A DNA stretch of 64,000 nucleotides. It comes from Acinetobacter sp. TGL-Y2 (GTDB taxonomy: Bacteria; Pseudomonadota; Gammaproteobacteria; Pseudomonadales; Moraxellaceae). Below, one piece after another: positions 46,401-55,232 of this stretch; within the stretch, counting starts at the first letter, position 1, and each line of letters starts with the position of its first letter. The notes beneath the pieces were generated by a model. It did not search any database. It saw nothing but the letters and a program-made list of their open reading frames with translations, and had not been told where the DNA came from. A program made the position numbers and the translations under genes. The stretch covers positions 2,604,001 to 2,668,000 of the forward strand of contig NZ_CP015110.1 in the NCBI RefSeq assembly GCF_001612555.1, given 5' to 3'.

Positions 46401-46920
46401 GATAACGAGAAACCCCTGCTGCTTCTTCTATGTAGACCCGCATTTCTTCAGGTTTGGCATCGACCAAGCGGTTAATCATGCCTTGTTCAATAATCGCGTA
46501 TGAACGTGGACCGAGTCCCGTACCTAAGAAAATATCGGTAATATCACGGCGGCGACATTTGCTGCCATTTAAGAAATATTCAGATTTACCGTCACGGTTG
46601 ACTTGGCGTCGAACAGCCAATTCGTTATAGGCATTATACGCCCCACCCAATTTTCCATAGGTGTTTTCAAAGCGTAGCTCTACACTGGCCATGCCCACAG
46701 GTTTACGCTTGGCTGTCCCTGTAAAAATCACATCTTGCATACTGCCGCCACGCAGTTGGCGTGCGCTTGACTCCCCCATCACCCAACGAATGGCATCAAT
46801 CACATTGGATTTGCCACAGCCGTTTGGCCCCACCACCGCAGTCCGGTTGGCTTTAAATTGTAAGGTGCTGCTGTCGGCGAAAGATTTGAAGCCAGAAAGT
46901 TTTAAGCTGCTTAAACGCAT
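43468..46920 (-). CDS. smc: Chromosome partition ATPase SMC
   Basis: The condensin ATPase that works with ScpA and ScpB, coded at 27.8-29.1 kb. 1150 residues: Walker A VGPNGCGKSNVIDAIRW (about 31-47), long Gln-rich coiled coils with a hinge at roughly 500-650, the signature motif LLSGGEKALTALAL and Walker B FCVLDEVDAPLDDANV. The Gln-rich coiled coils are striking but normal for gammaproteobacterial SMC. First gene of the smc-zipA-ligA group. Confidence 0.95.
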   Translation of the reverse strand: MRLSSLKLSGFKSFADSSTLQFKANRTAVVGPNGCGKSNVIDAIRWVMGESSARQLRGGSMQDVIFTGTAKRKPVGMASVELRFENTYGKLGGAYNAYNELAVRRQVNRDGKSEYFLNGSKCRRRDITDIFLGTGLGPRSYAIIEQGMINRLVDAKPEEMRVYIEEAAGVSRYQARRRETMQHLEHTTQNLSRLDDIALELKSQLKTLKRQAEAAIQYKALASEIRTLKIEILSFQCEQSQRIQQEYSAEMTDLGEKFTLVRSELTKVEHDLSATSELFQRLIQQSTPLQNEWQQAEKKRSELKMTLEQKQSLFQQNTETLAQLEQQKGQTKERIQLIELQLEGLYNQQELHTEHLQSSESDGQQSHQQCADLKAQHAQAQQRFNQIKDQVEKQQQQKAQMLAQSEQLAKNILRIEQQKNTLKAQSTQIQQQYQEQDLEELNLDKAKVQLQLESLEQQLVQVKTALEQQQLSIQEQKSKITTLKSDLQVLLSEQKNLNQLLVKTTSKGQADLTPLMNVLKLNDQAKPHANLIEKFLAKWLSAHVVEDAESFQERIARQIKANTTTDRIAISDLHCLADWIETPQHSLWQSVAVSTHLKSALDHQQALKNGQSILSLDGYHVGRDWVIGLFFDEASQSAQGALSHRIRLDEIEQALRELTPQVQEAESRLPQLNEQLVEQQQQLNTAQQSLKQYQTQLQGLDVSIAKQQAAMQAFDIQKQQLHSQLAQLDAQFEEDAMQKDDLEIDLHALNLKLEQNLPVFKTAQCQLDEFTEQLEQLQQQIQQKQTDLNASRRLAVQNQQQIELLEKDLSFLKSQYQQIVSQIEQAKKLIDPIQLELPSLHSQFAEQDQITEKLQKTWSEWQVELNNVQAKQQNLTELRHQHQQNDERLRAQLEEKRLAWQVAKSDLQHYSEQLNELNSEIVEHLHIELTAHQAKLEKAQHSFDKLGAVNLAASEEYEDVSKRYEELSHQMQDLEQTVGQLKDAMKSIDQETKKLFMTTFDQVNAELQHLFPKVFNGGEAHLSLEDDWQSGVKLMARPPGKRNSSLALLSGGEKALTALALVFAIFRLNPAPFCVLDEVDAPLDDANVGRFCNLVKELSDQVQFIYITHNKVAMTMATDLLGVTMPEAGTSKLVTVNLEEAKEYGLAAES

Positions 46921-46930
46921 AGTGTCCTAA

Positions 46931-47626
46931 TTATCTGCGCGATCTCCGCGCCCAAGCCAATTCAATTTGTTTCATACGTGTTAAAGACTCTAACACTAGG
47001 TTACGCAAGTGTCGGCAAAAATCATCCATAAATAAAGTGGCTTGTTGTGATTTTCGGATTAAAATTGCATCAATCACCAGTTTTATTAAATCTAAAGCCT
47101 CTTGAAGCTCACGCTTTGAGGTATTTAAGGTTAAAAAATAACAGCGGCGAATAGACGGAAGCAATTCTTTGTAGAACTTCATCAGGTAGGGATTGCTGAC
47201 CATATCTTGTTGCTGCGCTAGAAACTGAAATACTGCATCATAAAATTTTTCAGTATTGGCCTGCTTGACTTGCTCAATTAACTGCTGCATGAGTTGTTGC
47301 AACGCTTCAGCTTCATAACTGCGCCACGTTTCAGCCATGCGATAGACAATTTGACCCAACAATAATGCACTGGTATCAAACAGTGAACGAACTTGCTGTG
47401 CGGACATTTCAGAGACAATTGCACCACGACGCGGATAAATCTCAATCAAATGCGTACGCGCCAGAAGCAAAAGCGCCTCACGTACAGATCCACGACTCAC
47501 GTCAAGCTCTTTGGCAATCCTTAATTCCTGTATCCGCTCACCTTCGACCAACTCACCACTGATAATTTGTTCACTTATATGTTTGGCAATTTGCTCTGAA
47601 AGGCTATCCACATCTTCCAATTGCAT
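46931..47626 (-). CDS. GntR-family regulator with FCD-like domain
   Basis: 231 residues from the ATG at 47626, which has AGGAA upstream (a longer frame starts at 47659). The N-terminal winged helix is SEQIISGELVEGERIQELRI and SRGSVREALLLLARTHLI (about 15-75). An all-helical C-terminal domain of the FadR/FCD type follows. It is 11 bases from the smc start on the same strand, so the two may be cotranscribed. The ligand is unknown. Confidence 0.85.
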   Translation of the reverse strand: MQLEDVDSLSEQIAKHISEQIISGELVEGERIQELRIAKELDVSRGSVREALLLLARTHLIEIYPRRGAIVSEMSAQQVRSLFDTSALLLGQIVYRMAETWRSYEAEALQQLMQQLIEQVKQANTEKFYDAVFQFLAQQQDMVSNPYLMKFYKELLPSIRRCYFLTLNTSKRELQEALDLIKLVIDAILIRKSQQATLFMDDFCRHLRNLVLESLTRMKQIELAWARRSRR

Positions 47627-47771
47627 AATATTCCTATTTATTTTTCTAGTTTTGCTCAAACCAACCTGAGCGTGTATCTTTGTTTTTATACGATCAGGCT
47701 AGGCGTTGACTATGTCCTTGTCGGACAATTTTAGAAAATTTAAGTCAATTACAGGAAAATGGAGCTAAATT

Positions 47772-48587
47772 TTAAACCCAAAAAGCAATCATTCCCTGAT
47801 AAATGAAATACAGTCCCACGCTTGAGAGTAGCCCGGCAAAACATTGTTTTAAACGTGCAGGGGATAAAGCATGTGCCACTTTTGCACCGAATTTCGCCGT
47901 GATAAAACTCATGACGCTAATGCCAATGAATGCATAAATATGCACATAGCCAATCGCATTTTCAATGGGGGCTTGTGCTTTTGCCCCAAAGTACATAAAG
48001 CCCAAAGCACCTGCTATCGCAATCGGTAGACCACAGGCCGCAGAGGTCGCCACCGCTTTTTGCATCACCACGCCATTTTTATTCAAATATGGTACGGTCA
48101 AGCTTCCACCGCCAATACCAAAAATGGCAGACGCCACGCCAATTCCCCCACCCGCTAAAGTCTGTGCTACAGCAGAAGGTAAGCGTTTCGACTCATCCAC
48201 TTGCACATTCGCCGTTCGCAACATGCGATAAGCCACCCAAAGCGCAAAAGCACCAATGATTAATTGTAAATTGTTGCCTGACAGTAGACCAGCAATACCC
48301 GCACCCAAAAATGAACCCAAGATCAAACCCGGTGCTAAATTTTTAAAAACAGACCACAGTACCGCACCTTTTTTATGGTGTGCAGTCACAGAACTGATAG
48401 AGGTCACCATAATGGTCGCAAGTGAGGTCCCTAGTGCCATGTGCATCACTACATTCGGGTCATAGCCCATTTGGGTAAACACCACATATAAAATGGGTAC
48501 AATAATCAATCCACCCCCGACGCCAAATAGACCTGCGGCAAATCCAGCAATTGCACCAATGGCTAAATATATGATTAACTCCATCAA
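47772..48587 (-). CDS. TauE/SafE-family permease
   Basis: A 271-residue membrane protein with about eight hydrophobic segments. GFAAGLFGVGGGLIIVPIL and ASAIFGIGGGSLTVPYL are the two repeated family motifs. The family exports or imports sulfite, sulfoacetate or other organic anions; the substrate cannot be told. It starts 25 bases from the divergent birA gene. Confidence 0.88.
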   Translation of the reverse strand: MMELIIYLAIGAIAGFAAGLFGVGGGLIIVPILYVVFTQMGYDPNVVMHMALGTSLATIMVTSISSVTAHHKKGAVLWSVFKNLAPGLILGSFLGAGIAGLLSGNNLQLIIGAFALWVAYRMLRTANVQVDESKRLPSAVAQTLAGGGIGVASAIFGIGGGSLTVPYLNKNGVVMQKAVATSAACGLPIAIAGALGFMYFGAKAQAPIENAIGYVHIYAFIGISVMSFITAKFGAKVAHALSPARLKQCFAGLLSSVGLYFIYQGMIAFWV

Positions 48588-48611
48588 TCTTTTACTCTTC
48601 TCATATTCAAT

Positions 48612-49370
48612 ATGGATTTAGAGACTCGTCATCTTCGACAACTGCTCAGTGATGCACAGCAACTTCCCGAAGTTCTCTTGCTCAAACAAATCACCACATC
48701 CACCAACGATGAAGTCAGAGCGCTGGCCAATCGTGGTGTTCAAGGCATTTTGGTGTGTAGTGAAATGCAAACCCAAGGTAGGGGTCAGCATCAAAGAGAA
48801 TGGGTCTCGCCTGCAGGCAATATTTATTTAAGCACATTACTGGAAACACGAACACCCTTAGACGGGCGCTTGTCTCTTGAAATTGCCTTAAATATTTTGC
48901 AGACCCCGAGCTTAAAAAGCCTCAGCGACATACAAATCAAATGGCCCAATGACCTGTACAGCTCACAAGGCAAATGGGGCGGGATTTTGGTTGAACCGAT
49001 TGGTTCGAATCAGGCGATCATTGGTGTTGGGATTAATCTGTTTCCTTTAGAAACACCACTGCCCGATCAGCACACCACCTCATTGATGCAACTGGGTGTG
49101 CAGTACCCGAATCGGATTCAAATCATCAGTGAGCTTTACTTGGCCATTCAACAAGCTGGACAATGGTTTGAGCACGGCAGCTACAACCTGTCAGCTCGCT
49201 TTAATCATTATGCTGCCTTTATGAATCAAGCGGTTGAATTTGAGCAAAGTCATCAAACCATTGAAGGTATCTTTAAGGGCATCTCAGACGATGGTCGCAT
49301 CAATATTTTGATCAACCAAAGCCTGGAAGGCTTTTATCAAGGTCGCCTACGGCTTAAAGTAGCGCAATAA
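48612..49370 (+). CDS. birA: Biotin-protein ligase (no DNA-binding domain)
   Basis: Attaches biotin to acetyl-CoA carboxylase BCCP. 252 residues: [30 protein letters not shown] (biotinyl-AMP loop), IKWPNDLY and KWGGILVE. The protein starts directly with the catalytic domain, so it is a class I enzyme without the HTH repressor domain of E. coli BirA and cannot be the bio operon repressor. coaX follows 16 bases later. Confidence 0.92.
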   Translation: MDLETRHLRQLLSDAQQLPEVLLLKQITTSTNDEVRALANRGVQGILVCSEMQTQGRGQHQREWVSPAGNIYLSTLLETRTPLDGRLSLEIALNILQTPSLKSLSDIQIKWPNDLYSSQGKWGGILVEPIGSNQAIIGVGINLFPLETPLPDQHTTSLMQLGVQYPNRIQIISELYLAIQQAGQWFEHGSYNLSARFNHYAAFMNQAVEFEQSHQTIEGIFKGISDDGRINILINQSLEGFYQGRLRLKVAQ

Positions 49371-49386
49371 ATCTAGGGAATACAGC

Positions 49387-50118
49387 ATGAAACGTCTTTG
49401 GCTTGATATTGGTAATACCCGTCTAAAATACTGGATCACTGAAGACCAACAGGTGATTGAACAGGCTGCTGAGCTTCATCTTCAGTCCCCTGCAGATTTA
49501 ATGCTGGGTTTGATTCAGCATTTCAAATCCTTAGAGCTGGATCATGTGGGTATTTCTTCAGTTCAAGACAAAAAAAACAATGATCGTATTCTGCGCATTT
49601 TAAGAATGTTAGATGTGCCTGTGACCTTTGCCAAAGTACATGCTGAATATTCAGGTTTAATTTGTGGTTACGACAATATCGGTCAACTCGGTATCGACCG
49701 ATGGTTACAAGTCTTGGCGGTGGCGAGCGCTGAGCAGAATTTATGTGTGGTGAGCTGTGGTACAGCGTTGACGATTGATTTGACTGCAGGCTTGCAGCAC
49801 TTGGGTGGCTATATTTTACCCAATCTGTATTTACAGCGTAACTCGCTCATTCAAAACACCAAAGGCATTAAAATTCCCGATATGGCCTTCTCTGAACTCA
49901 GTCCTGGAAGGAATACCATTGATGCAGTTCATCATGGCATTTTCTTTGGATTGCTCAGTACCATTCGTCAAGTGATGTTGCAATCCCCACGCCAGTTGAT
50001 CCTCACTGGAGGCGATGCTGCTTTATTTGCAGCCTATCTGAATGATTTTAATCCAAGGATTGAGCCAGATTTATTGCTTAAAGGCTTAAAAATCTATATC
50101 GCACAGCAGCCCACGTAA
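49387..50118 (+). CDS. coaX: Type III pantothenate kinase
   Basis: First step of coenzyme A synthesis. 243 residues of the ASKHA fold; [11 protein letters not shown] is the ATP phosphate-1 motif, [10 protein letters not shown] carries the catalytic Asp, and [10 protein letters not shown] is phosphate-2. It is in an operon with birA, an association common in Acinetobacter and Pseudomonas. Confidence 0.93.
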   Translation: MKRLWLDIGNTRLKYWITEDQQVIEQAAELHLQSPADLMLGLIQHFKSLELDHVGISSVQDKKNNDRILRILRMLDVPVTFAKVHAEYSGLICGYDNIGQLGIDRWLQVLAVASAEQNLCVVSCGTALTIDLTAGLQHLGGYILPNLYLQRNSLIQNTKGIKIPDMAFSELSPGRNTIDAVHHGIFFGLLSTIRQVMLQSPRQLILTGGDAALFAAYLNDFNPRIEPDLLLKGLKIYIAQQPT

Positions 50119-50270
50119 AACCAGCCAAATATTGCGCCACGAAATTGTTGAATTTTTGTGATTTTTAAATGATTTAAAAGGTTGATCGCTTTTTTTCACT
50201 TATACTTTGTCAAGTACAGCACAATAATCCAAAAATAGTGTACTTAATCTAAGACTTACGAGTAATAATT

Positions 50271-50978
50271 ATGAATAAAAGCACCATCTTTTCATCTGTC
50301 CTTCTAGGTATGAATGTCTTATTTACCGGCTGTACCAGTATGGCGCCGAATGCGCAAAAAATTCCGCCAGCTGTTCAACAACAGCTCAGCACGAATCAGC
50401 CCATCATTTCCTATTTTAGTAAAACCCCGAATGAGCAAGATTGTGGCTGTGCATCCACCATTGACCCAAGCTATTCACTTATTCCTATTGAAGATGGCTA
50501 TTACCGTAAGCTATTGGGCCGTGATAAAGACGGACGCTTCTTGGTTCAAGACTTCTATCAAAAGACGCAAACTCAGCAGTCTTCTCCACTTTGGATTAAA
50601 GATCCGATCGGATTATTCAGCTTTGAAAACGACTATGTGAGTGGTCCTGTAACGCTATATCATCCAAATGGGAAAGTCTCTTACACAGGTACATTTGAAG
50701 ACGGCAAAGAAGTTGGCCCCTCTCAATCTTTTTACAGCAATGGTAAGCTCGGACTTGAAAGTGAAACCACAGCGGAACTGATCAAACAGCGTCTTTGGTA
50801 TTCATCAGGTACAAAAGCGGCTGAAATTAGCTTAAAAAATAATGAAGACTATGAGTGGGTCGAGAGCAAAATTTGGGATAAGCAAGGTCAATTGGTCGAG
50901 GATGATGAACAAAAATCTGAAATCATCAATGCGATTTATGCCGAATTAGAAGAAGAGATCAACTCATCTTCAACCTGA
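50271..50978 (+). CDS. Lipoprotein with MORN-like (YwqK) repeats
   Basis: A 235-residue protein with a lipoprotein signal peptide and lipobox LFTGC (Cys21). The C-terminal half has MORN/YwqK-type repeats: GPVTLYHPNGKVSYTGTFED and GPSQSFYSNGKLGLE, short beta-hairpin units with the YxNGK core. An envelope lipoprotein of unknown function. A terminator follows 30 bases later. Confidence 0.75.
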   Translation: MNKSTIFSSVLLGMNVLFTGCTSMAPNAQKIPPAVQQQLSTNQPIISYFSKTPNEQDCGCASTIDPSYSLIPIEDGYYRKLLGRDKDGRFLVQDFYQKTQTQQSSPLWIKDPIGLFSFENDYVSGPVTLYHPNGKVSYTGTFEDGKEVGPSQSFYSNGKLGLESETTAELIKQRLWYSSGTKAAEISLKNNEDYEWVESKIWDKQGQLVEDDEQKSEIINAIYAELEEEINSSST

Positions 50979-51008
50979 GCATCTCTATGTTTACATTCTT
51001 AGATTCTT

Positions 51009-51040
51009 AAAAAAGCAGCGTCGAATCGCTGCTTTTTTTT
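51009..51040. terminator. Bidirectional terminator after the lipoprotein gene
   Basis: AAAAAAGCAGCG, TCGAAT, CGCTGCTTTTTTTT. Confidence 0.85.
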
Positions 51041-51048
51041 AATCTTTG

Positions 51049-51204
51049 TCATGGCTTGGCGTGTAATAAAATAGGTTGCACGTATTGCGATGACTGAGGG
51101 AACGCCTCATCACCATCACTGCTTGCAAAATATCCTGCCTGCCTCATTGCCATCATGTGCGCATTCAAGCTGTGTCCGATACAGAGACTGAGTGCTGCGC
51201 GCAT
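51049..51204 (-). CDS. Possible 51-residue protein after the RBBP9-like gene
   Basis: The frame MRAALSLCIGHSLNAHMMAM followed by RQAGYFASSDGDEAFPQSSQ ends at TGA 51049, right next to the terminator. The composition is protein-like and it follows the hydrolase gene by 16 bases. No ribosome site is obvious and no family is recognised. It may be a small gene or the 3' remnant of a longer one. Confidence 0.35.
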   Translation of the reverse strand: MRAALSLCIGHSLNAHMMAMRQAGYFASSDGDEAFPQSSQYVQPILLHAKP

Positions 51205-51220
51205 AGGATCATTAAACCTA

Positions 51221-51787
51221 TTACTCAGTAGGAATCACACCCATAATTTCCTGCCAAACTTCAGGCAATTCAGTGCAATCTTCCGAGTCAATAAAATGTC
51301 CTTGGTGCTGTGCAGCGATCACTCTGGCATTCAGACTTCGTGCCTGTTCCAGACTAAAATCTGGCAAGACTCGGTCATCCCCTTCGGAATAAATCACCAC
51401 CCGCTCTGCAATCTGTTGCTTTAACAACTCAAAATCGATGACCGCTGCATCAATGAAAGCATTGACTTCATTTAGCCGCCCCAGACGACCATTAAAACCG
51501 GCCACCAAAATCAGCTTGCGGATGCGTTGCTGCTGTAATTCATGACTCAGATAATGCAATGTCGCTAGACAGCCTAAACTATGCGCGATCAGTACACTGT
51601 CTTCATTCAAAGATCCCAGCTGATCGTGAATCTGCTGATCCCAGACCTGTAATTTTGGCCGTTCTGAAGGATCAAGACGTAAAACATTCAGATCAATGCC
51701 GTGGAGATCAGCCTTCGCTTGCAACCATGGAAACCAGTTTTCTTCTGGACTTGCGGTATAACCGTGTATGACATTCACTTGCGCCAT
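51221..51787 (-). CDS. RBBP9/YdeN-family serine hydrolase
   Basis: A 188-residue alpha/beta hydrolase. VNVIHGYTASPEENWFPWL at the N-terminus is the family signature. The nucleophile Ser is in LIAHSLGCLATLHYL, the acid in SEGDDRVLP and the His in HQGHFIDSE. Cytoplasmic; substrate unknown. Confidence 0.85.
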   Translation of the reverse strand: MAQVNVIHGYTASPEENWFPWLQAKADLHGIDLNVLRLDPSERPKLQVWDQQIHDQLGSLNEDSVLIAHSLGCLATLHYLSHELQQQRIRKLILVAGFNGRLGRLNEVNAFIDAAVIDFELLKQQIAERVVIYSEGDDRVLPDFSLEQARSLNARVIAAQHQGHFIDSEDCTELPEVWQEIMGVIPTE

Positions 51788-51942
51788 GGGTACTCCTGTT
51801 CATCATCCTGAATAGACTCTATCTTGCCTGAACCCGTCTTCGGAAAATGTGGGGACTTTGCTAAAAACTGTAAGTGACTCGCCCTTTTATATCCCTCATA
51901 CAATGTGACTCATATAATAGCCATCATAGAATGCTCATCATA

Positions 51943-51970
51943 AAAAAAGGTGCACAAGGCACCTTTTATC
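51943..51970 (-). terminator. Terminator after ffh
   Basis: On the minus strand: AAAAGGTGCC, TTGT, GCACCTTTTTTT. Confidence 0.8.
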
Positions 51971-51987
51971 ATGGCTAATGTATCCGC

Positions 51988-53397
51988 TTATTTTTTAGGT
52001 GTGTTGTCACCAAATAACGGACCCATACCCCCACCGCCACCGAATTTCTTCTGCATGCCCGTCAATGATTTCATCATTTTCGCCATACCTGATGGATTAG
52101 AGAATTTCTTCATCATTTTTGCCATCTGAGCATGCTGTTTAATCAGTTTATTCACTTCCACCACATCCATACCGCAGCCTGAAGCAATACGCTTCTTACG
52201 GCTTGGGTTCATCAAGTCTGGATTACGGCGTTCTTTAATGGTCATCGATTGGATAATCGCTTCCATCTTTTTCACTTGCTTTTCAGGGTTGGCTTGCGCA
52301 AGCGCATCTTGAATACCTGAGTTGCTCATGCCCGGCAGCTTGTCCAAGAAGCCCATCATGCCGCCCATTTTATTCATTTGTTCAAACTGCATCAGCATAT
52401 CTTCAAAGTTGAAGCTTCCGCCTTTTTGCAATTTCTGCGCCATTTTTTCGGCTTTTTCTTTATCGACTTTGCGTTCAAGCTCTTCGACCAAAGACAGGAC
52501 ATCACCCATGCCCAAAATACGCTGTGCGATACGTTCAGGATGAAATGGCTCTAAGGCATCGAGCTTTTCGCCCATACCCAAGAATTTGATTGGCTTACCG
52601 GTAATGGCACGCACAGAAAGTGCAGCACCACCGCGTGCATCACCATCAGTTTTGGTCAGGATCACACCGGTTAAAGGTAATGCATCATTAAAGGCTTTGG
52701 CAGTATTTGCCGCATCTTGACCCGTCATGGCATCGACCACGAACAAGGTTTCAGTCGGGTTAATTGCGGCGTGAAGTTCTTTAATTTCGTCCATCATGTC
52801 ATCATCAATATGCAGACGACCTGCAGTATCGACAATGAGCACATCTGCAAATTGGATTTTTGCTTGTTCAATCGCACGATGAACAATGTCAATTGGCTTT
52901 TCATCCGCGCTGGATGCTAAGAAAATTGCACCGACTTCACCCGCAACCGTTTGTAGCTGTTTAATCGCCGCTGGACGGTATACGTCGGCAGACACCATCG
53001 CCACTTTTTTCTTTTGACGCTCACTTAAGAAGCGTGCAAGTTTGGCCGCCGTCGTGGTTTTACCCGCACCTTGTAAACCTGCAAGCAACACCACAACCGG
53101 TGGTTTCGCAGCAAGGTCTAGGCTTTCGTTCGCCGCGCCCATCATTTTGGTCAGTTCATCATGAACAATTTTGACGAAAGCTTGCCCGGGAGAAAGCTGA
53201 GTCATCACTTCTTGACCCAATGCCTCTTCCTTAACTTTCGCGATAAACTCACGAGTTACAGGTAAGGCAACGTCAGCTTCTAGCAGGGCCATACGTACTT
53301 CACGTAGCGTATCTTTAATGTTGTCTTCGGTCAGTTGCCCTGAGCCAGTAACATTTCTTAAACTCTGCGTGAGTCGTTCTGTTAAGGTATCAAACAT
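51988..53397 (-). CDS. ffh: Signal recognition particle protein Ffh
   Basis: SRP GTPase that targets nascent membrane proteins. 469 residues: N domain, G domain with GLQGAGKTTTAAKLA (G1), VDTAGR (G3) and LTKTDGDARGGA (G4), and a Met-rich M domain from about 300 (MLMQFEQMNKMGGMMGF, RIASGCG) ending in a Gly-rich tail (FGGGGGMGP). It is divergent from ypjD, a conserved arrangement. Confidence 0.96.
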   Translation of the reverse strand: MFDTLTERLTQSLRNVTGSGQLTEDNIKDTLREVRMALLEADVALPVTREFIAKVKEEALGQEVMTQLSPGQAFVKIVHDELTKMMGAANESLDLAAKPPVVVLLAGLQGAGKTTTAAKLARFLSERQKKKVAMVSADVYRPAAIKQLQTVAGEVGAIFLASSADEKPIDIVHRAIEQAKIQFADVLIVDTAGRLHIDDDMMDEIKELHAAINPTETLFVVDAMTGQDAANTAKAFNDALPLTGVILTKTDGDARGGAALSVRAITGKPIKFLGMGEKLDALEPFHPERIAQRILGMGDVLSLVEELERKVDKEKAEKMAQKLQKGGSFNFEDMLMQFEQMNKMGGMMGFLDKLPGMSNSGIQDALAQANPEKQVKKMEAIIQSMTIKERRNPDLMNPSRKKRIASGCGMDVVEVNKLIKQHAQMAKMMKKFSNPSGMAKMMKSLTGMQKKFGGGGGMGPLFGDNTPKK

Positions 53398-53540
53398 TGC
53401 AAAATCCGCTTAAAATGGTTGTTGCAAAAAAATCTTTCTTAAAATAGAAAATTTATGCATAAGATGCTATAGGATACTGTAGTTCACATGGAATTTATAT
53501 CTCATCACATGAATATTCAGCATCCAGAAAAAGGTTTGAC

Positions 53541-54350
53541 ATGATTAGCCTCCCTTTGGTTTACACAATTTTAGCATTATTTGCTTATACCACATCTTTT
53601 TGGTATTTGTTTTTACACTTAATGTCAAAACGTACACCAAACCATTGGTTTATCGGTCTTATTTCTGGTTTAGGTCTGCTGTTACATGCGGTGGTTTTAT
53701 ATTTTGACTTGAATACACCGCTGGGCATTAACTATAATGTCTTCAATTTGATGTCCTTTACCTCGGCATTAATGCTGTTACTGAGTTTGCTCTATAGCAC
53801 CTATCGACCTGTGATTGCACTGAATCTGATTGGCATTCCTGTGGCTGCTTTGGGTCTAATCTTTGGCTTCGCGATGAGCCAACCCATCTTAGAATTAAAA
53901 CAAAATTCATTCGGTTTAGATCTACATATTATTCTGTCCTTATCGGCTTATGCGGTTTTACTCATGGCCACCATCCATGCTGTGCTGTTATGGCTACAAG
54001 ACCGTGAATTACGCAATAAACAAAAACATCGCGTTTGGGTCAATCTGCTTCCATCTTTTCAAGCGATGGAATCTCTACTGTTTGATATGCTCATTACCGG
54101 TTTTGCGCTGTTAACTGCTGCCTTGCTGTTTGGCTTCTTCACCATTGATAACTTCTTTGCCCAACACCTAGCGCATAAAACGGCATTTAGTATTGTGTCG
54201 TGGTTTGTGTATGGCGCTTTACTGTTTGGTCATTATCAATTTGGCTGGCGGGGGCAAAAAGCCAGACGTTTTACCATCGTTGGTTTCATTTTATTGGCTA
54301 TTGGCTTTATAGGCTCTAAGTTTATTTTGGAAATGGTCATCGGCAGATGA
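53541..54350 (+). CDS. ypjD: YpjD/CcsA-like inner-membrane cytochrome c assembly family protein
   Basis: A 269-residue protein with about eight membrane segments of the CcmC/CcsA/YpjD type. The usual WWD-like haem segment is not obvious, but DLHIILSLSAYAVLLMATIHAVLLWL and SWFVYGALLFGHYQFGWRG are the family's conserved helices with His residues. The proximity to ffh matches the ypjD locus of other gammaproteobacteria. The function remains unclear. Confidence 0.85.
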   Translation: MISLPLVYTILALFAYTTSFWYLFLHLMSKRTPNHWFIGLISGLGLLLHAVVLYFDLNTPLGINYNVFNLMSFTSALMLLLSLLYSTYRPVIALNLIGIPVAALGLIFGFAMSQPILELKQNSFGLDLHIILSLSAYAVLLMATIHAVLLWLQDRELRNKQKHRVWVNLLPSFQAMESLLFDMLITGFALLTAALLFGFFTIDNFFAQHLAHKTAFSIVSWFVYGALLFGHYQFGWRGQKARRFTIVGFILLAIGFIGSKFILEMVIGR

Positions 54351-54539
54351 GTTTAGATCACATCTAAATTCATCTCGTTCGATAAAAGAAATACCCAGAG
54401 CCATACACTAAAATACTATTTTCACCTATATTTCTGACTTAACTCATCATAAATAAAGTCCAATAAAACAGATTGAAACGTCTATTTATCTTTTATTCAA
54501 AAATAAAAACACTTAAAAGTACTGAATTGAGCAATCAGA

Positions 54540-54998
54540 ATGACCTCTAATTTAAAAAAAGTAATTATAACTATGACTACCTCACTTGCGCTCATTTTGC
54601 CCGTAGTATGGGCACTCATCACTAAATTTGCGCCTCCACCCTATGCCTTTCATGAAAACACGCTACTTGTAGCTAAAATTATTACAGGTTTGTGCATACT
54701 ATTAACGTTCATTATTGCAATAATGTTCAACGGTTGGCGCAGTCTTTTCAAGAATTTTTTCGCTTATTTAGGGTTAATTTTAGTGATCATGCTTTTGGTA
54801 AATATGAGCTTATATTACTTAGCCTTAGTCAGTCTGACGCTGTCGAAATCTGAAGTGGCGACTGTTGAATTAGTCGATAGAAAGTATGGGAGCCGAGGTG
54901 GATGCAGGAAGTGGATAGTCAAGTATGTAGATGGTACTCAAACCATGCCATTTTGCCAAAATCAGCAAGCTTTTGATGACGTTAATCTTAAATCGTAG
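54540..54998 (+). CDS. Membrane protein of unknown function
   Basis: 152 residues with three hydrophobic segments (about 8-28, 43-63 and 73-98) and a C-terminal soluble part, SRGGCRKWIVKYVDGTQTMP, with two Cys. No family is recognised. The start has no strong ribosome site, but the frame is protein-like. Flanked by 189 and 234 bases of A/T-rich DNA without other genes. Confidence 0.55.
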   Translation: MTSNLKKVIITMTTSLALILPVVWALITKFAPPPYAFHENTLLVAKIITGLCILLTFIIAIMFNGWRSLFKNFFAYLGLILVIMLLVNMSLYYLALVSLTLSKSEVATVELVDRKYGSRGGCRKWIVKYVDGTQTMPFCQNQQAFDDVNLKS

Positions 54999-55232
54999 AT
55001 CAATGTAAAATTAACGCGATCATGGTTAGTCGATGAGATTGAATACATCTCCCTAAAAAATAAACCTTAAATATTAAGTTTTATTCTCACGTATCTATAT
55101 TTTAAAATTGGCTTTATTTAGATAATTTGATGCTTCAGGGCGTCAGTTCATTTAGCTTATTTAAACGCCTTTTCTAGACTTCATCTGCAAAAAAACGTAT
55201 AACCCTCTTTTTGATTTAATCAGGTAATTGCT

